64,000 nucleotides of DNA, from the NCBI GenBank assembly GCA_021234155.1, contig JAJEKV010000049.1, positions 10,578,292-10,642,291 of the forward strand, in the 5' to 3' direction. Shown here one piece after another: positions 1 to 11,161 of this stretch; position 1 is the first letter of the stretch, and every line of letters starts with the position of its first letter. The stretch is from Isoetes taiwanensis (taxonomy: Eukaryota; Streptophyta; Lycopodiopsida; Isoetales; Isoetaceae). The notes beneath the pieces were generated by a model. That model worked only from the letters and a program-made list of their open reading frames with translations. It was not told where the DNA came from and searched no databases. The position numbers were made by a program, and so were the translations under genes.

Positions 1-1025
1 GCAGGTGGGAGTCCCTACAGAAACCAGACCAGAATCTGGCTTTGCGTGGGGTACTCTTGGAGTTTGCTGATGAGGATGTGAAGGCATCCGCAAAATCACG
101 GGCAGACTCCGTGGGCTCTTGCTGCAAATCATTGAGTTGCTTAAGAAGAAGTTGATCGTCATCTGTGGTACCATAGTGTAAGAGAAATGCTGTTTTCATC
201 TCCGGCCAGTCTTGTTTCCAGTGACTTTTGTTGGCCATGAGCCATTGATGAGAGGCGCCTCGCAGCGTGGTGGAAAAAATATGGAACTTGAGTTGAGGTT
301 GATCGTGGCTATTCAGGACAGCTAATGCCTCGAATTCTTCCATGTGTGCTTGAGTGCTTTGATCCAATGGTTTTTCTTTTGTGTTGCCGAAGGTGGGGTA
401 CGTCAGCTTGAGAGTTGGAAAAGAGGATAGAGACGGATCTTGCGCATAAACAGGCTGAGCATAAGCCTAAACATAGGCGTGGGGCACAGCCGTGGGGTGG
501 AAATGAGGTGGCATTGGAACTGAAAAACCAGGAGGGCCGGATAGAGGAGCATCCTGGGGCGAAGGAGCATGTGAGCCTTCCTCATTAAGCTTGAGATCTG
601 AGAGATGATAGGGTATTTTGAAATGAAGGAGAGTGCGGATATTCATGGACCTGGGGAGGGCCAAAGGAGACATGTTGATAACCCATCCCAGGGGGAGAGG
701 AGGGTTGTGAAGGCAAAGGGGTGTGACCTGAGGGGATGTGAATGTAGGTACTTTCCGGAGTGTGAAAATAAGGCGGAGGAGGTTGAACTGGTGTCTGATG
801 GGGCGACTGAGGTTGAGAGCAATGTTTACAGGCTGGGGGAGAGCCGGGACGAGAATTAACACGAGGTGTAGGTGGCGCCGACTGAGTGCGTGAGCAGATA
901 CGGACACCCTCGATATCATAAGTAGCGTCATACATGTCTCGGGCAACTGCTCGATGCTGATGGCGCTCCAAGCGAGACGCCGTCTGACAGAGGAGTTCTT
1001 CAGGGGTGAAAGCACGAGTAGACAT
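1..1025 (-). pseudogene. Broken gag of a Ty3-type LTR retrotransposon
   Basis: Reading leftward from an ATG at 1025, the first 146 codons are rich in Pro, Ser and His and stop near 585. The frame then shifts to one ending near 467, and again into the segment running off the window at position 1. That last segment carries the hallmark of the Retrotrans_gag capsid family: a run like STTLRGASHQWL followed by W-x(3)-W and a hydrophobic helix (about 110-300). Gag would assemble the retroelement particle. At least two frameshifts make this copy non-functional. Pol is not in the window and would lie to the left. The family call rests on one short motif region; the direction is firm. Confidence 0.6.
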
Positions 1026-1149
1026 GGAGAAAGAAAGAAAAGTAGATCCGGCAATCGGCGACAGTGTTTAGGGTCTGGGTTCAGGAACTCCTACAAGACA
1101 GCCCTCTGTGGGGACCCTTGGATCAAACAGGAGAATCCGGGAGCTGTGT

Positions 1150-1575
1150 CACGCGGGATTTGCAAAAGAACAAGAGAAGTGAGGAAAAGAAGATAAAGCA
1201 AATGAGACACAATGATGTGAATGAGACTTCTTGATATCAATCAGAACACATGAGCTCTCGCAATCGAGAGAAAAAAAGACTAGAGATAAGAACCAAAAAC
1301 TCATCTAGCCTTCGAATGCTAGCTCTACTCATATATACAATACAATGGCCTCTGGCCCAATATAGTCACTTTGGCAGATCTCGGTGCCGACTCCTGAAAG
1401 GAGGCCTGATTTGCAGGAATGCTGGCGGTGCCTCTTGAAGTGCCTGGAATCACGCTGACGCTGATGGGCCGTCATTTGTCTGTTCTCTGCTTCTTCTTTG
1501 GCTGAGTCTTGGGCGTGGTCTTCTGCGTGGTCTTGGGCGGGGGTCTTGATGACTGACCTTGACCTGGATTAGGTG
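1150..1575 (-). promoter_or_regulatory. Possible LTR promoter and leader of the minus-strand gag element
   Basis: A TATA-like run (atatata, 1331-1337) lies about 300 bases upstream of the gag ATG at 1025 on the minus strand. No LTR ends, primer-binding site or second copy were found, so this is only a plausible 5' control region. The plus-strand copia remnant begins at its far side. Confidence 0.25.
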
Positions 1576-1577
1576 CC

Positions 1578-3129
1578 TTGTTCCTGGTCTGTTCCGAGGT
1601 GTGCATGAATAGTCTTGTACCAGGACGTACAGGACTAACAAGAGGAACATCAACAATTAATATAACTCGAGAGGTGGATGCTGAGCAGAATCATGAGAAA
1701 GAACAAGGCGATGAAGAGGTAAACCCATTTGTCTTATCAACTTGTGAAGCTAATAAATGCTTTTCTAATGGTGAGACCGATGTATTTATAGTTGATAGTG
1801 GAGCTGAATGATCAGTAGTGAACTCTGCTGACCTTCTGAGTAGTGTTTGTTCTAGTAAACATTTGAGTCATGTACAGTTAAGAAATGGATATTTGCAGGA
1901 GGTAATCGAAAAAGACATGCTGCAATTATTCAATTTGCAAGGAAATGGTGTGGATATTTCCAATGTCTTGTGTGTTCCTGGTTTATATAAAAACCTTATA
2001 TCGGTTTGTCAACTAGTTGATCTTGGATATGAGCTACGGTTTAACAAAGGAGGATGTAGGGTATTTATGAATAATGAGCTAAGGTTTTTTGCAAAACGCG
2101 TCGGGAATCTTTTTCAGTTTTCAAATAAAGAGAGGCAAAGTATAAATATGTTAGCAGTTACTTCAGTATCAGTTGGGTATAATAGACTTGCACATTGTAC
2201 ATATGAATAAGTGCGACTTATCTGCGTTTTGAGATTAGCAGATAAATCCGCTTCTTGAGGCTGGTTGAGAGAGGCCCCCTTGGAGTATTTATAGCCTTGT
2301 TGCATCATGTTGTTGCATTTGTGTTGGTTGAGTGCAACTAGGCTCTAGAATATTAGATATATGATAAAGAAGGGCTTGGTTGATGGAGAGGATGATATAC
2401 ATGGAAGGTTCATTTGTCCAGGATGTATGTTAGGCAAATTAACCAGGTTACCCTTTAGCAAATCAATGAAAAGTGCAGAAGGACCTCTTGATCTTGTGCA
2501 TACGGATCTTTGTGGACCATTAAATGTACAAGGGAGAATAGGTAAAAGATATTATATATCTTTTATTGATGATTTTAGTAGAATGGAAAAATGTTATCTA
2601 TTGTCCTCTAAAGATAAAGGTATAGATGCATTTAAGCTATACGTAAGTGAGTTGGAAAGGCAAACGGGGTGTAGACTTAAATGCATCAGATCCGATAGAG
2701 GTGGAGAATATCTGTCAAGAACATTTAAATTTTTTTGTTGCAAGCATAGAATAAAAAGACAACTTACATGCGGATATTCACCTCAACAAAATGGTATTGC
2801 GGAAAGGAAAAATCGAATAGTTCTAGATGCCGTAAGGTCAATGATTAAGTTTGCAGGTTTGCCAAATTATCTTTGGGAAGAGCAACTTGAATGGTAATAT
2901 TCCTGAAGAATTGTGGTCAAATTGTAAGCTAACTCGCTCCTATGATTTCTTGAAAGCATATGGTTGCTTGACATATGTTCATGTTCCTGAAGAAACAACA
3001 CACAAGCTAGGTAACAGAGCAGAAATTCGCTTCCTGGTAGGCTATGATGAGGAAACAAAAGGTTATAGGGTGTTCATGCCTGACACAAAGATAATAATAA
3101 TCAGCAGAGATGATGTGTTTGATGAATAA
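1578..3129 (+). pseudogene. Truncated Ty1/copia pol: protease to integrase
   Basis: The open frame reaches a VDSGAE protease active-site motif (about 1790-1809), which is followed at once by a stop. A second frame (1818-2210) carries the rest of the protease region and the start of the GAG-pre-integrase domain. A third (2361-2897) carries the CPGCMLGK zinc motif and a clear integrase core with three acidic residues, seen as HTDLCGP, SDRGGEY and GIAERKNR. After a deletion and frame change, 2888-3129 encodes the end of the integrase region and stops at DDVFDE. Reverse transcriptase and RNase H are absent. The LTR starting at 3131 marks where the rest was lost. Stops, a deletion and an insertion make it dead. 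Confidence 0.85.
2200..2348. mobile_element. Small insertion in the copia GAG-pre-integrase domain
   Basis: The copia frame breaks at the YNRLAH motif and resumes at IKKGLV near 2361. The roughly 150 bases between match no copia domain. They contain the repeated theme aataagtgcgacttatc / agcagataaatcc. This looks like a small non-autonomous insertion; target duplications were not resolved. Confidence 0.4.
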
Positions 3130-3130
3130 G

Positions 3131-4632
3131 TGTGACATCCCCTGCTCATATACGATGCTCCCATCGTACAGAACCGGAGTTCATCCCTCCTGTCAACGCC
3201 TTGGCTGACATGAGGCCTAGATCGTTGCTAACGGTCAAGGAACTAATGGGGAAGAATGGACGTGTCATTCATTCCGTCTCCCTCGGGACCTACCTAGCTG
3301 CGGAAGCACATCAAACATGAGCATATAGCATCAAATAACATACATATCCACCATAACATAACATATGTAACAACAACATCAGTAACATCAACATAAGGGG
3401 AATGCTACCCACGGTTAAGACTCATGGGGGATCGACTGACAGCTTGGTCTCCAGAAGTCAATGAAGACAGAATTCATGGCAAATAGATTGGGCTGGCATA
3501 AGAACATGGCCATTGGTAGTCCACTCCATCCGCCCCTTCTGTGCATACTTTGCAGAATAGGCTGATAAGTCTTGGGACTCGACCGTAGCCTGCTGGGTGC
3601 ATAGCCAAGGGGGCTACTCCTGGGTTGCATCTCCCCAGTCCCGATGAGGCAGGAGGAGATCACTCCCTCCAGAGGCATGCATGCCCATCACAGGCGGCTA
3701 AAGGGCCACTGCCCGTCTATGACTTGAACCCCATGGAAGGTGACGCATCACCCCAAAGGTGCCGAGCCCATGCCTTGCCCACACGCAGTGGCAAACCATC
3801 AGGCCTAGCCCCCTAAGATCCTTGGTAGGCTTTACACACCAGAGGGATCAATCTCCAATGGGATAAGTCCCCCTTATCTGTCAGTCTTGTCCCGCCACTC
3901 ACAGCCAGGCGGGCTCTTATGCACAGGCCGCGTTAACTGGGAATTAACGAGGCTATATCTAGAATCATCTACAACTGAATGTTTCAGGGCCTCTACCCCC
4001 CTTCCCAATACACAAGAGAGCATAGAATGGAACATCATCATCATCAAAGAACTGGAATACTGAATAACATCTAATCTATCTACCTAAACATACATGGTTA
4101 GGTTCCTTTGTTACGGCTGGTGAGAATCTATAAGACCTCTAAGGCTGAACTAACATGCTAAACCAGCTCATTGCCGGACTAAAAGTCGGCATTGCACAAC
4201 AGAATAGCCATTTACCTAATCCTTGGCTTGCTCCAGCTCCTCAGAATGCATCCATGCCTTCGTTCGAGCTGAAGGCAGCTACTCCTGAAAGATTTGTTGT
4301 GCAAATGTGGCTAGCGCCTGGCAATGCGAACTAGCAGCTTGGCTTGGCCGGAATGGCCCAAGAAAGCCAAAATGCGAAAATGGAAAGGGTTTAGGGTTTT
4401 TCCTTTGTTTCTTTTACATGACCTTTTAGGGTTAGGTTAGAAGGGACCAATGGGGCTTTGCCATTTGGCAAAGGGGTTTAATTGCATATGTTTAATAGAC
4501 ATGTGCAACATATGAGGTCGCCCCCTAGGCACAACCCTTTACGGCTCTCAAGTACTTGTCATGGTGACATGTACGCATGATGTGGCAGTATAATATACGT
4601 ATTCGGGCCGTATATTATGCTGGAGCATCACA
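3131..4632 (-). repeat. LTR, complete, of a minus-strand Ty3/gypsy element (family L)
   Basis: The segment starts TGTGACATCCCC and ends GCATCACA, so it has the TG...CA termini of an LTR. Next to it at 4636-4645 is ctccccacctt, the complement of the purine-rich AAGGTGGGGAG tract that precedes a 3' LTR. Its ends and internal blocks match the LTRs at 36693-38283 (plus strand) and 52607-54288 (minus strand). An example is the block about subscript 3535-3660 with tccactccatccgcccc and ttgcatctcccc. Length is about 1.5 kb. It was inserted against, or replaced, the end of the copia element. Confidence 0.8.
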
Positions 4633-6354
4633 ATCTCCCCACCTTGAATTGATGTTGTCCTCAGCATCACGTTGCTCCTCTCCTTGGAAACATGCATGAA
4701 CCCTGCAACACATTCCATGCATGCAATTTTATAACACAATTACGCCAAGGTAATATTTAAGTTTGAATTTTATAATCACATCACTTATTTTATAACATAC
4801 TATAGTAAGATGATCTCTCAACCCTTACATTGTCATTTCATATGCACAAAATTTTATGGTTTGCACACTTATTATTAACATAGTTTCAAAATTTTATAAT
4901 TTAAGGTCCATTTGGTCTCCTTGCAACACATTATGACAAAAAAGTATGTGTTGCAAGTCTTACTAGTGCGACCCTCTCGCCCCTTAGATCATTCTATTGG
5001 CCTGCCGGTCCAACACTACGTTAATACACATTTATTTATGATAAGGATGGTTATTAGGGAACCACCCATTTAATTACAATTAATTTAACTACATGGATGC
5101 AAGACTAATCTCCCGGTGTAGGAAGAGGATGCTTCTTCCATCGTGGCCGTGGAGACAGTGCCCTATAATGCCTAGGATGATGTCTAATGCCTACACCTCT
5201 CGTCGCCCTTAGCATGGAGGATGGCTTCCTCCCCGTAGTGGGCATAGAATAGAGGTGCTTTCCTATCAATGCATGATCCTATATAACCAACCTCTTATCT
5301 CTCATTTTGTCTACTTCCGTGGTGTCAGAAGTAGACTTTTAATCTACCTTCCACTCACCTATCGGTTCGGTGTCGACTACTTTGGTGACGAGTCGACCCC
5401 TGCATTGCTCCATGAGTTGTGGGTACTGCTTCTCAAGATCTATTTGTAGTGCCCACGTAGCTTCCACTGGTAAGTGTCCCTTTCACTAGGTATTGGAGAA
5501 TTGAGATCTTCTTATCTTCTTATAGGATCTGTCAAGAAGAACCTCTGGAACAATCTCAAGTTGATCATCCGTCATTTCCAGTAACTTTGGTGTCTCCAAT
5601 ACTTCCTCTGGATTAGGAGTGTGCTTCCTTAGGAGACTTACTTGGAAAACCTATGGATCTTCAAGTGTGCTGGCAGGTCCAACTTATAGGATTGGTTAAA
5701 TGGTCCAGCCCACCTTGAAGCAAGCTTCTTGCAATTGTCGATGCAACGCTTCAGCCGATGCAGTGCTTGTCGCTATGCTCTTCTACTGGCTTCTTGCTGC
5801 GAGAAGATATCCTCCACCAACTACTGCATATCGGCTAGCATCTGCTAGGATACTTCTACCTTGGACACAGGGTTTAGTTAATATCTTAAATAAGCATTAT
5901 CTTAGACCCCTGCATGATCCATGCTGGATTTCCCTTAATGCATGTACATTAATTACCTTAAGGTAATATTTTTATATTATCATTATAGTAGTATTGGATA
6001 TATTTCTTCCAATAGTATTATACTTAACTAACTGTTATATGATAACTTTATGGCCTTTAAGATATGTCATCATACAATTATCGAGGCAAAACTTATTTTG
6101 AAAAGTATTTTTATTATTTATCATATGGCTAGGGTTTATATCATCGGATCCAAGTGTTGAGCGTGTGACTCTCGCTCGCTACTTGGTTGGTGATGTATCA
6201 ACCTTACATGTATATACTTTATAGTTGCTATACTTATGAAAAGATAGACAAATTCTTATTGTATTTGTCAGGAACCTATGAAGGTTATTTAAATACCTTT
6301 GGAAGGAATTACATCCTTGCAAGGACTCCAGATAGAACAAACTGAGTTATGGCA
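4633..6354 (-). mobile_element. Internal remnant of the family-L gypsy element, coding mostly deleted
   Basis: Next to the LTR is a purine tract (4636-4645 in complement), then AT-rich 3' non-coding sequence. A block at about 4915-5030 and another at 5200-5350 match, in complement, 36020-36440 downstream of the chromodomain pol, and also 54550-55290. At about 5450-5860 the minus strand carries degenerate integrase C-terminal sequence. From 5870 to 6340 the sequence matches the leader of the 54-56 kb remnant, for instance ggaaggaattacatccttgcaagga. Gag, protease, reverse transcriptase and RNase H are therefore missing between leader and integrase. The palindrome attaccttaaggtaat lies at about 5952. 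Confidence 0.65.
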
Positions 6355-7320
6355 ATGACTTGGGCTGGCAATGGCTAGGGTTGACCACTCTATCCGCCCC
6401 TCCTGTGCATACTTTGCAGATAGGCTAAATCAGGCTCTGACGTGACTGTAACCTGCCGGAGACGTAATCCCATGGTATCAACGAGACTACTCTGGGTTGC
6501 ATCTCCCCGGTTCGATGAGGTAGGAAGGGTTGCATCTCCCCCTCTCGGAGTGCAGTGGCTCCATGGATAGCTAGAGGATCGTGGCGACACACGTCCGTAC
6601 CCGACTGAACTCCCCAAAATAAGAGCCAAGCCGACACTTGCAACTCTTGAGAGTTAGGGCGACACCATTGACCCATGAAGTGTCGGACCCATACCCGGCC
6701 CACACGAAGTGACCGACTATGAGCCTAGCCCGCTATGGGACCCCAGTAGCTGCGCTCAATAGGGTCCTCCCTCCACTTTGCCACTGACCCCGTTGTGTGG
6801 TGCTCAGTCACTCCATAGCCTCCATAGCCAGGTGGGCTCTATGCACAGGTCGCATAATAATGGGAACTAGTGGGCCTAAACTGGGAGCATCATCTACTAG
6901 TGGCTACTAGGTCTCTACCCCCCTTCCCAATACATAAGAGGTGTAAATATGAGATCAACCAACATCATATCAATATAATCTTGATAATAAAAGAGAATAA
7001 CTAATCCTAATCACATAAATCTAACCTATAGTTAGGGTTCATTGATTAGGGTTCATGTTCAGAACAATAGGTTCTAGAATGGCTCTACTGCAATACTGGA
7101 ATCTATTTGAAATACCTGCCCCTGACGCGCTACCGCTAATTTCCTGGTTCTCCATCTCTGGCAAGTGGTTGGAGAAGATGATCCTCCTCTGTTGCTGCAA
7201 CCCATGCTGTCGAAGATGGTCTTTGAGTCGGAGCTCTGATCGCGAACTGGTGGGTTTGAGGTTGGTGGAGCCAAAAGTGGCTAGGGTTTAGCCTTTTATA
7301 TGTTAGGGTTTACATGAATG
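6355..7320 (-). repeat. Partial LTR of family L (probable 5' LTR of the same element)
   Basis: Starting at about 6365 the sequence parallels the LTR at 3131-4632, with tatccgcccctcctgtgcatactttgcag and gggttgcatctcccc blocks in the same order. The left end of the LTR is missing. A TATA-like catataaaagg on the minus strand lies near 7290-7305. The right boundary is not sharp; similarity fades by about 7320-7400. Confidence 0.6.
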
Positions 7321-8034
7321 CCACTTGGCTCCTATAGGTGCGTCTATGTGGCGATATGCCTATAAGGTGAGGCCATGTGGAAATGGGACAACTTCTAAAA
7401 ATTGATGCAATGACCTTATGTTGTTCTGCTAGCATTCTATCATGAATACCACATCATCTGTAGTAAAACATCATAACCTTATCTTCAAATCCAACCAAAT
7501 CAAGCTTGTCGTTTTGCCAGTTTAAGCAACTTTTTTATATAGCTTATGGTGCTATTCGAACGATTTGTAATTAAAGTTTTAAATTTTAACATTTGCCAAT
7601 GGAGAAAGAAGTGTTGTTGCAAATGCTTGTGGGTTTCAGTCCCACTATATTGAAGTATCGGCATCAACGATGTATCTATTTTCAAAGGCATAAAGATGGA
7701 TGAAGAAAGATGATTCTCTATCACCCCTCTGAAGGAGAACATCAGGTATCGGATTTGTTTATGTTTCTGTTGTTGCTGTTTGTGTTGTTGTTGTCGTCGT
7801 TGTCGTCGTTGTTGTTGTTGAATTACTATTCAAAGAGAGAATGAATATGTAGTACAATAACAGGCGGTTCCAAGGAGATTTGACATGGATGTATAAATGA
7901 CCATTCCTGAAAGCATAGGCCTTACTTCTAAAACAGTTGTATGGATAATTTAAAAAAAAAAACAAAAATGGAAACATAGATTCCGTAGCAAAACGAAATT
8001 TGCTTCTTGTATTGGTCAAAGCAATCTCATTGAA
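7321..8034. other. Non-coding spacer with a GTT/GTC trinucleotide repeat
   Basis: No convincing gene is visible. A trinucleotide run of gtt and gtc units lies at about 7780-7822. Confidence 0.5.
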
Positions 8035-8619
8035 GACGTTTGGTAGAGGTTTGAGCCCGGTATTTCATATTCTAAAGCCTTAAATGAACCCATATAGAGG
8101 TTCAAATCTTCATATTTCTTATTCCAAACCTTAGATGAGCTCGTATTTCACATTTTAAAATCATAGGCGTCCCCAATGATAAATGACCTTATAGTATTTC
8201 GTAAACCTCGTTATATAGTATATACTAAAACCTATATAAGCATACCCCACAAACGAGGATTGCTATCTACGGTTTAGATTGAGGAGTAACTTGCAATGCC
8301 CATCCAATAACTCTCGTTGCCCTGAGTCACCTCCATGTGAACATGCACCCAAACAAAAGGGAACTTCAGGGGGATTTTAATTTGAAAATGTTAGATGTAA
8401 TGGTTTGTGTAAAAAAAACAAAAAAAAGGGCCCCTTTGGGGCCAAACAAAAAACAATTGTGACTATGCATGATAATATGAAGACTTATTAAGTGTGTCAA
8501 ATAAGTAATCATAAACGAAGCTAATGAACACAATGCTTGTATGAGCTTGTCTATCTAAGTCTCTATATACCTATATAACAATTCTCAACAATATAAATAT
8601 TTTATAAGAGTATGTAGGT

Positions 8620-9075
8620 TTTTGACGATACAGTCTCAAAATACATTTGACAAAAGTATTCAATAGCTTCTTTCCCAACTCTATTCTGAGCATAACCTGC
8701 AATCATAGCATTCTAGGATACCACACCTTTCTCTCAAAATACATAATGAACATTCTTTGCCTCTTCTGCCACCACATTTACAATATATATTAATAATTAC
8801 ATTGCATTCAAATTGAACTCCATTTCGTGTTCCACAATGTGGGCATGCATGTTTTTGTCATGCTCTAAAGCTACAAACGTTGTACATGCATCAGATATAC
8901 TAGTCAGCCCAATATTTACAGAGATAACTTCTTTAACTTTATGGAACAAAGCAACAACCTCCTTAATGTGCCCATTTTGAAATAGAGGAATAGAAATAGA
9001 AAAATAGCTACGCAAACAGGAAGCAAACAAAAAAATTATTGTCATAATTCTTGCATCGAGATGTTGATCCACAAA
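8620..9075 (-). pseudogene. PPR gene fragment inside the inverted-repeat element
   Basis: On the minus strand, 9072-8797 reads as PPR-like helices (LFQNGHIKEVVALFHK, then ISDACTTFVALEHDKNMHAHIVEHEMEF). After a stop, further leftward comes NAMIAGYAQNRVGKEAIEYFCQM, a typical S/P-type PPR motif. In-frame stops separate the pieces and no start or organelle signal is visible. It is a dead fragment, related in style to the PPR gene at 11-13 kb but not an obvious copy of it. Confidence 0.65.
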
Positions 9076-9684
9076 ATTGGTCTCATCCTCATTAATAAAT
9101 ATACAGTAGCTGACCTTTAAATGGAGAAGCCCTTTTAGTTAAAACTAGCTAAAAACTGAGGTCGAAGCTGACAACTGAGGAATGGCACTTGCACTCTTGC
9201 TAGCTTTTGCTGCTCCTTCTGCACTCTGTCTAGTTAGAAGAGATGGCTTGGGATAGATCTGGTCTCTCTTCACGGGGGTTGGTCACTGCACAGGGTTCAA
9301 ACAACAATGCATGCCACACAAAAAGAGGCTCTGCCACAGGATATTTCCCTTTCTCTAAGATCAATGGCGAAGAAAGGGTGCAACTCTAGAAATTTTATTT
9401 AGTACATGTAAACGGATATAACAAACAAATCATAGCAAAACCATATTAAAAATCATAAAAAAATTAAAAAAGTAACCACCTGTTATTGTGATACATATAT
9501 TCTAAATGAGGTGCACCATAGTCGTCGGATCCATCGATTCTATGGTCTAGACTGTATGTTGGATCCTCTGGGCACTCTTATTTTGCTTATGATCATTTAT
9601 CATTGGGGACGCTTACAAGTTTGAGATATGAAATACGAGTTCGCCTAAGGTTTTGATCTAATATTGAGCCTCTATGGCTTTGCC

Positions 9685-9795
9685 TAAGGTTTTAGAATAT
9701 GAAATACGGAGGCTCGAACTTCTACCAAAATAATTAAAAGCCTAAGGTTTTGGAATATGAAATACGGAGGCTCGAACTTCTACCAAAATAATTCA
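9685..9795. repeat. Tandem duplication, two units of about 57 bases
   Basis: The unit beginning cctaaggttttagaatatg and ending in accaaaataatt appears twice in a row with one or two differences, within the right arm of the inverted-repeat element. Confidence 0.8.
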
Positions 9796-10459
9796 ATGTC
9801 TTAATAAGACTACTTTGACCAACATAACGAGTAAGCTAACGTGATTATTTTTTATCTTAAAACTATGTTTTTTTTAATAACAACCCATTCAGTTGTTTTA
9901 GGGATATGGTCTATGGTTTCATGAATTGTTATTTTTACATCCATATTAAATCCCTGTAGAACCCTAAATAGAACCCTGTTCTACATATTTGCATACCTAA
10001 ATATGACCTTCAGAAATATGATGCTTCAGAGACATCCTTTGTTTCATGTTGGTCAGAACCATCTAAAAATTTTGTTGCATTTGTCAACACGTTCCTTTTC
10101 TTAGAGCTCTACGGAAACTCATTGCCAGAGCTGCCAAGTCTTTGTTGAAATGGACCAACAATATTAATTAGTTAGTAGTTTTATTGTACAATAGAAGTTA
10201 CGGGCTTGGAAGGAAGTAGACATATGCAATTAAGCTACAAAGCTTTCGTATTAATATGAATTAGTTTGACATGATATAGCTCATTGATTGTAATTGTTGT
10301 TTGTGTTTTGTCCAACTGTTACACCACTCATGTGGTGCTAATTTCAATCTTATCATATCACACATCATAAAACTTATCACACGTTACAACAATCTTGCAA
10401 TCGACTACATTTCTCATTACACCAATCTAAAGGTTTGTGCAAAAACAGGAAAAAAAAAT
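9796..10459. other. AT-rich spacer
   Basis: No gene or repeat I can name is visible in this stretch. Confidence 0.5.
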
Positions 10460-10750
10460 TTATAAGGTTGCATTTGCGGCTGCAACGAGCAGGTCTTTCC
10501 CTGTTTTCCTGGCTATGGCGAACATGAAATAGTTATGGCGGGGCTTTACCCATAGATTTGACAAGCTAGAAGAGCTTTTTATTTTGCAGAATCGACAAGG
10601 ATTGGCTATGGGAGAAGATTTCGACAGGCTAAGAGCTGGTTTCATAAAATTCTTACAACGTTCTGGCTCTGGAAACTCCGGCAAGTAATCAGATAAATCA
10701 GACTGGAGTTCAGCAAATTTGCAGTCTCCTGTCTGCAACTCTCCAGATTT
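10460..10750 (-). CDS. Possible last exon of an unidentified gene
   Basis: The minus-strand frame has no ATG at its head. It does have a good acceptor-like junction (tgtgtttggacag) just upstream of codons KSGELQTGDCKF, near 10750. It then runs about 95 codons to a stop at 10460. The peptide is mixed in composition (DYLPEFPEPERCKNF, then a Ser/Lys-rich stretch), without a domain I recognise. No matching upstream exon was found, so it could be chance. Confidence 0.25.
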   Translation of the reverse strand, partial: KSGELQTGDCKFAELQSDLSDYLPEFPEPERCKNFMKPALSLSKSSPIANPCRFCKIKSSSSLSNLWVKPRHNYFMFAIARKTGKDLLVAAANATL

Positions 10751-11161
10751 CTGTCCAAACACAATAAAAAAGGTAAGATTGGCTTAAAATTTTTCGACCA
10801 GACTACTGTTAAGGTTTTTTATAACACAGTTCAAGATTTTTTCCCTTAAAACATGGATCCAAAAACACTTGATACTGAAATACAGAAGAACTTCGAAGAT
10901 AAGGGTCTGCTTCACAATCGGGTTCTTCTTACAGATGATTTTTGAGCAATATAAGTCGATCAAGGTAGATAAGCATGTAAAATTTTTACATGGATACATA
11001 TGGAGAGTTTAAACTGGAGATCTTAGACAGCAAGGTTCTTGTTATGAGATAGACAGTCAAGGAGTTAAAGTTTCAACTCTCAAATCAGACTTATTCTTAG
11101 TTCCTAAATTGTTCCATAAGACTATGGAGAATATGGTAATCTAAAACAATTGGCTATAGAT

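Larger units (their letters stand above)
8040..9795. mobile_element. Non-autonomous element with long inverted terminal repeats
   Basis: The left arm (about 8040-8190) and right arm (about 9588-9795) are inverted copies. For example aggcgtccccaatgataaatgac near 8165 pairs with the complement of gatcatttatcattggggacgc near 9588, and ggtatttcatattctaaa pairs with tttagaatatgaaatac. The arms differ by small indels. The right arm has an extra tandem unit. No transposase lies between them, only a PPR gene fragment, so the structure resembles a Pack-type element that captured host sequence. Confidence 0.6.
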
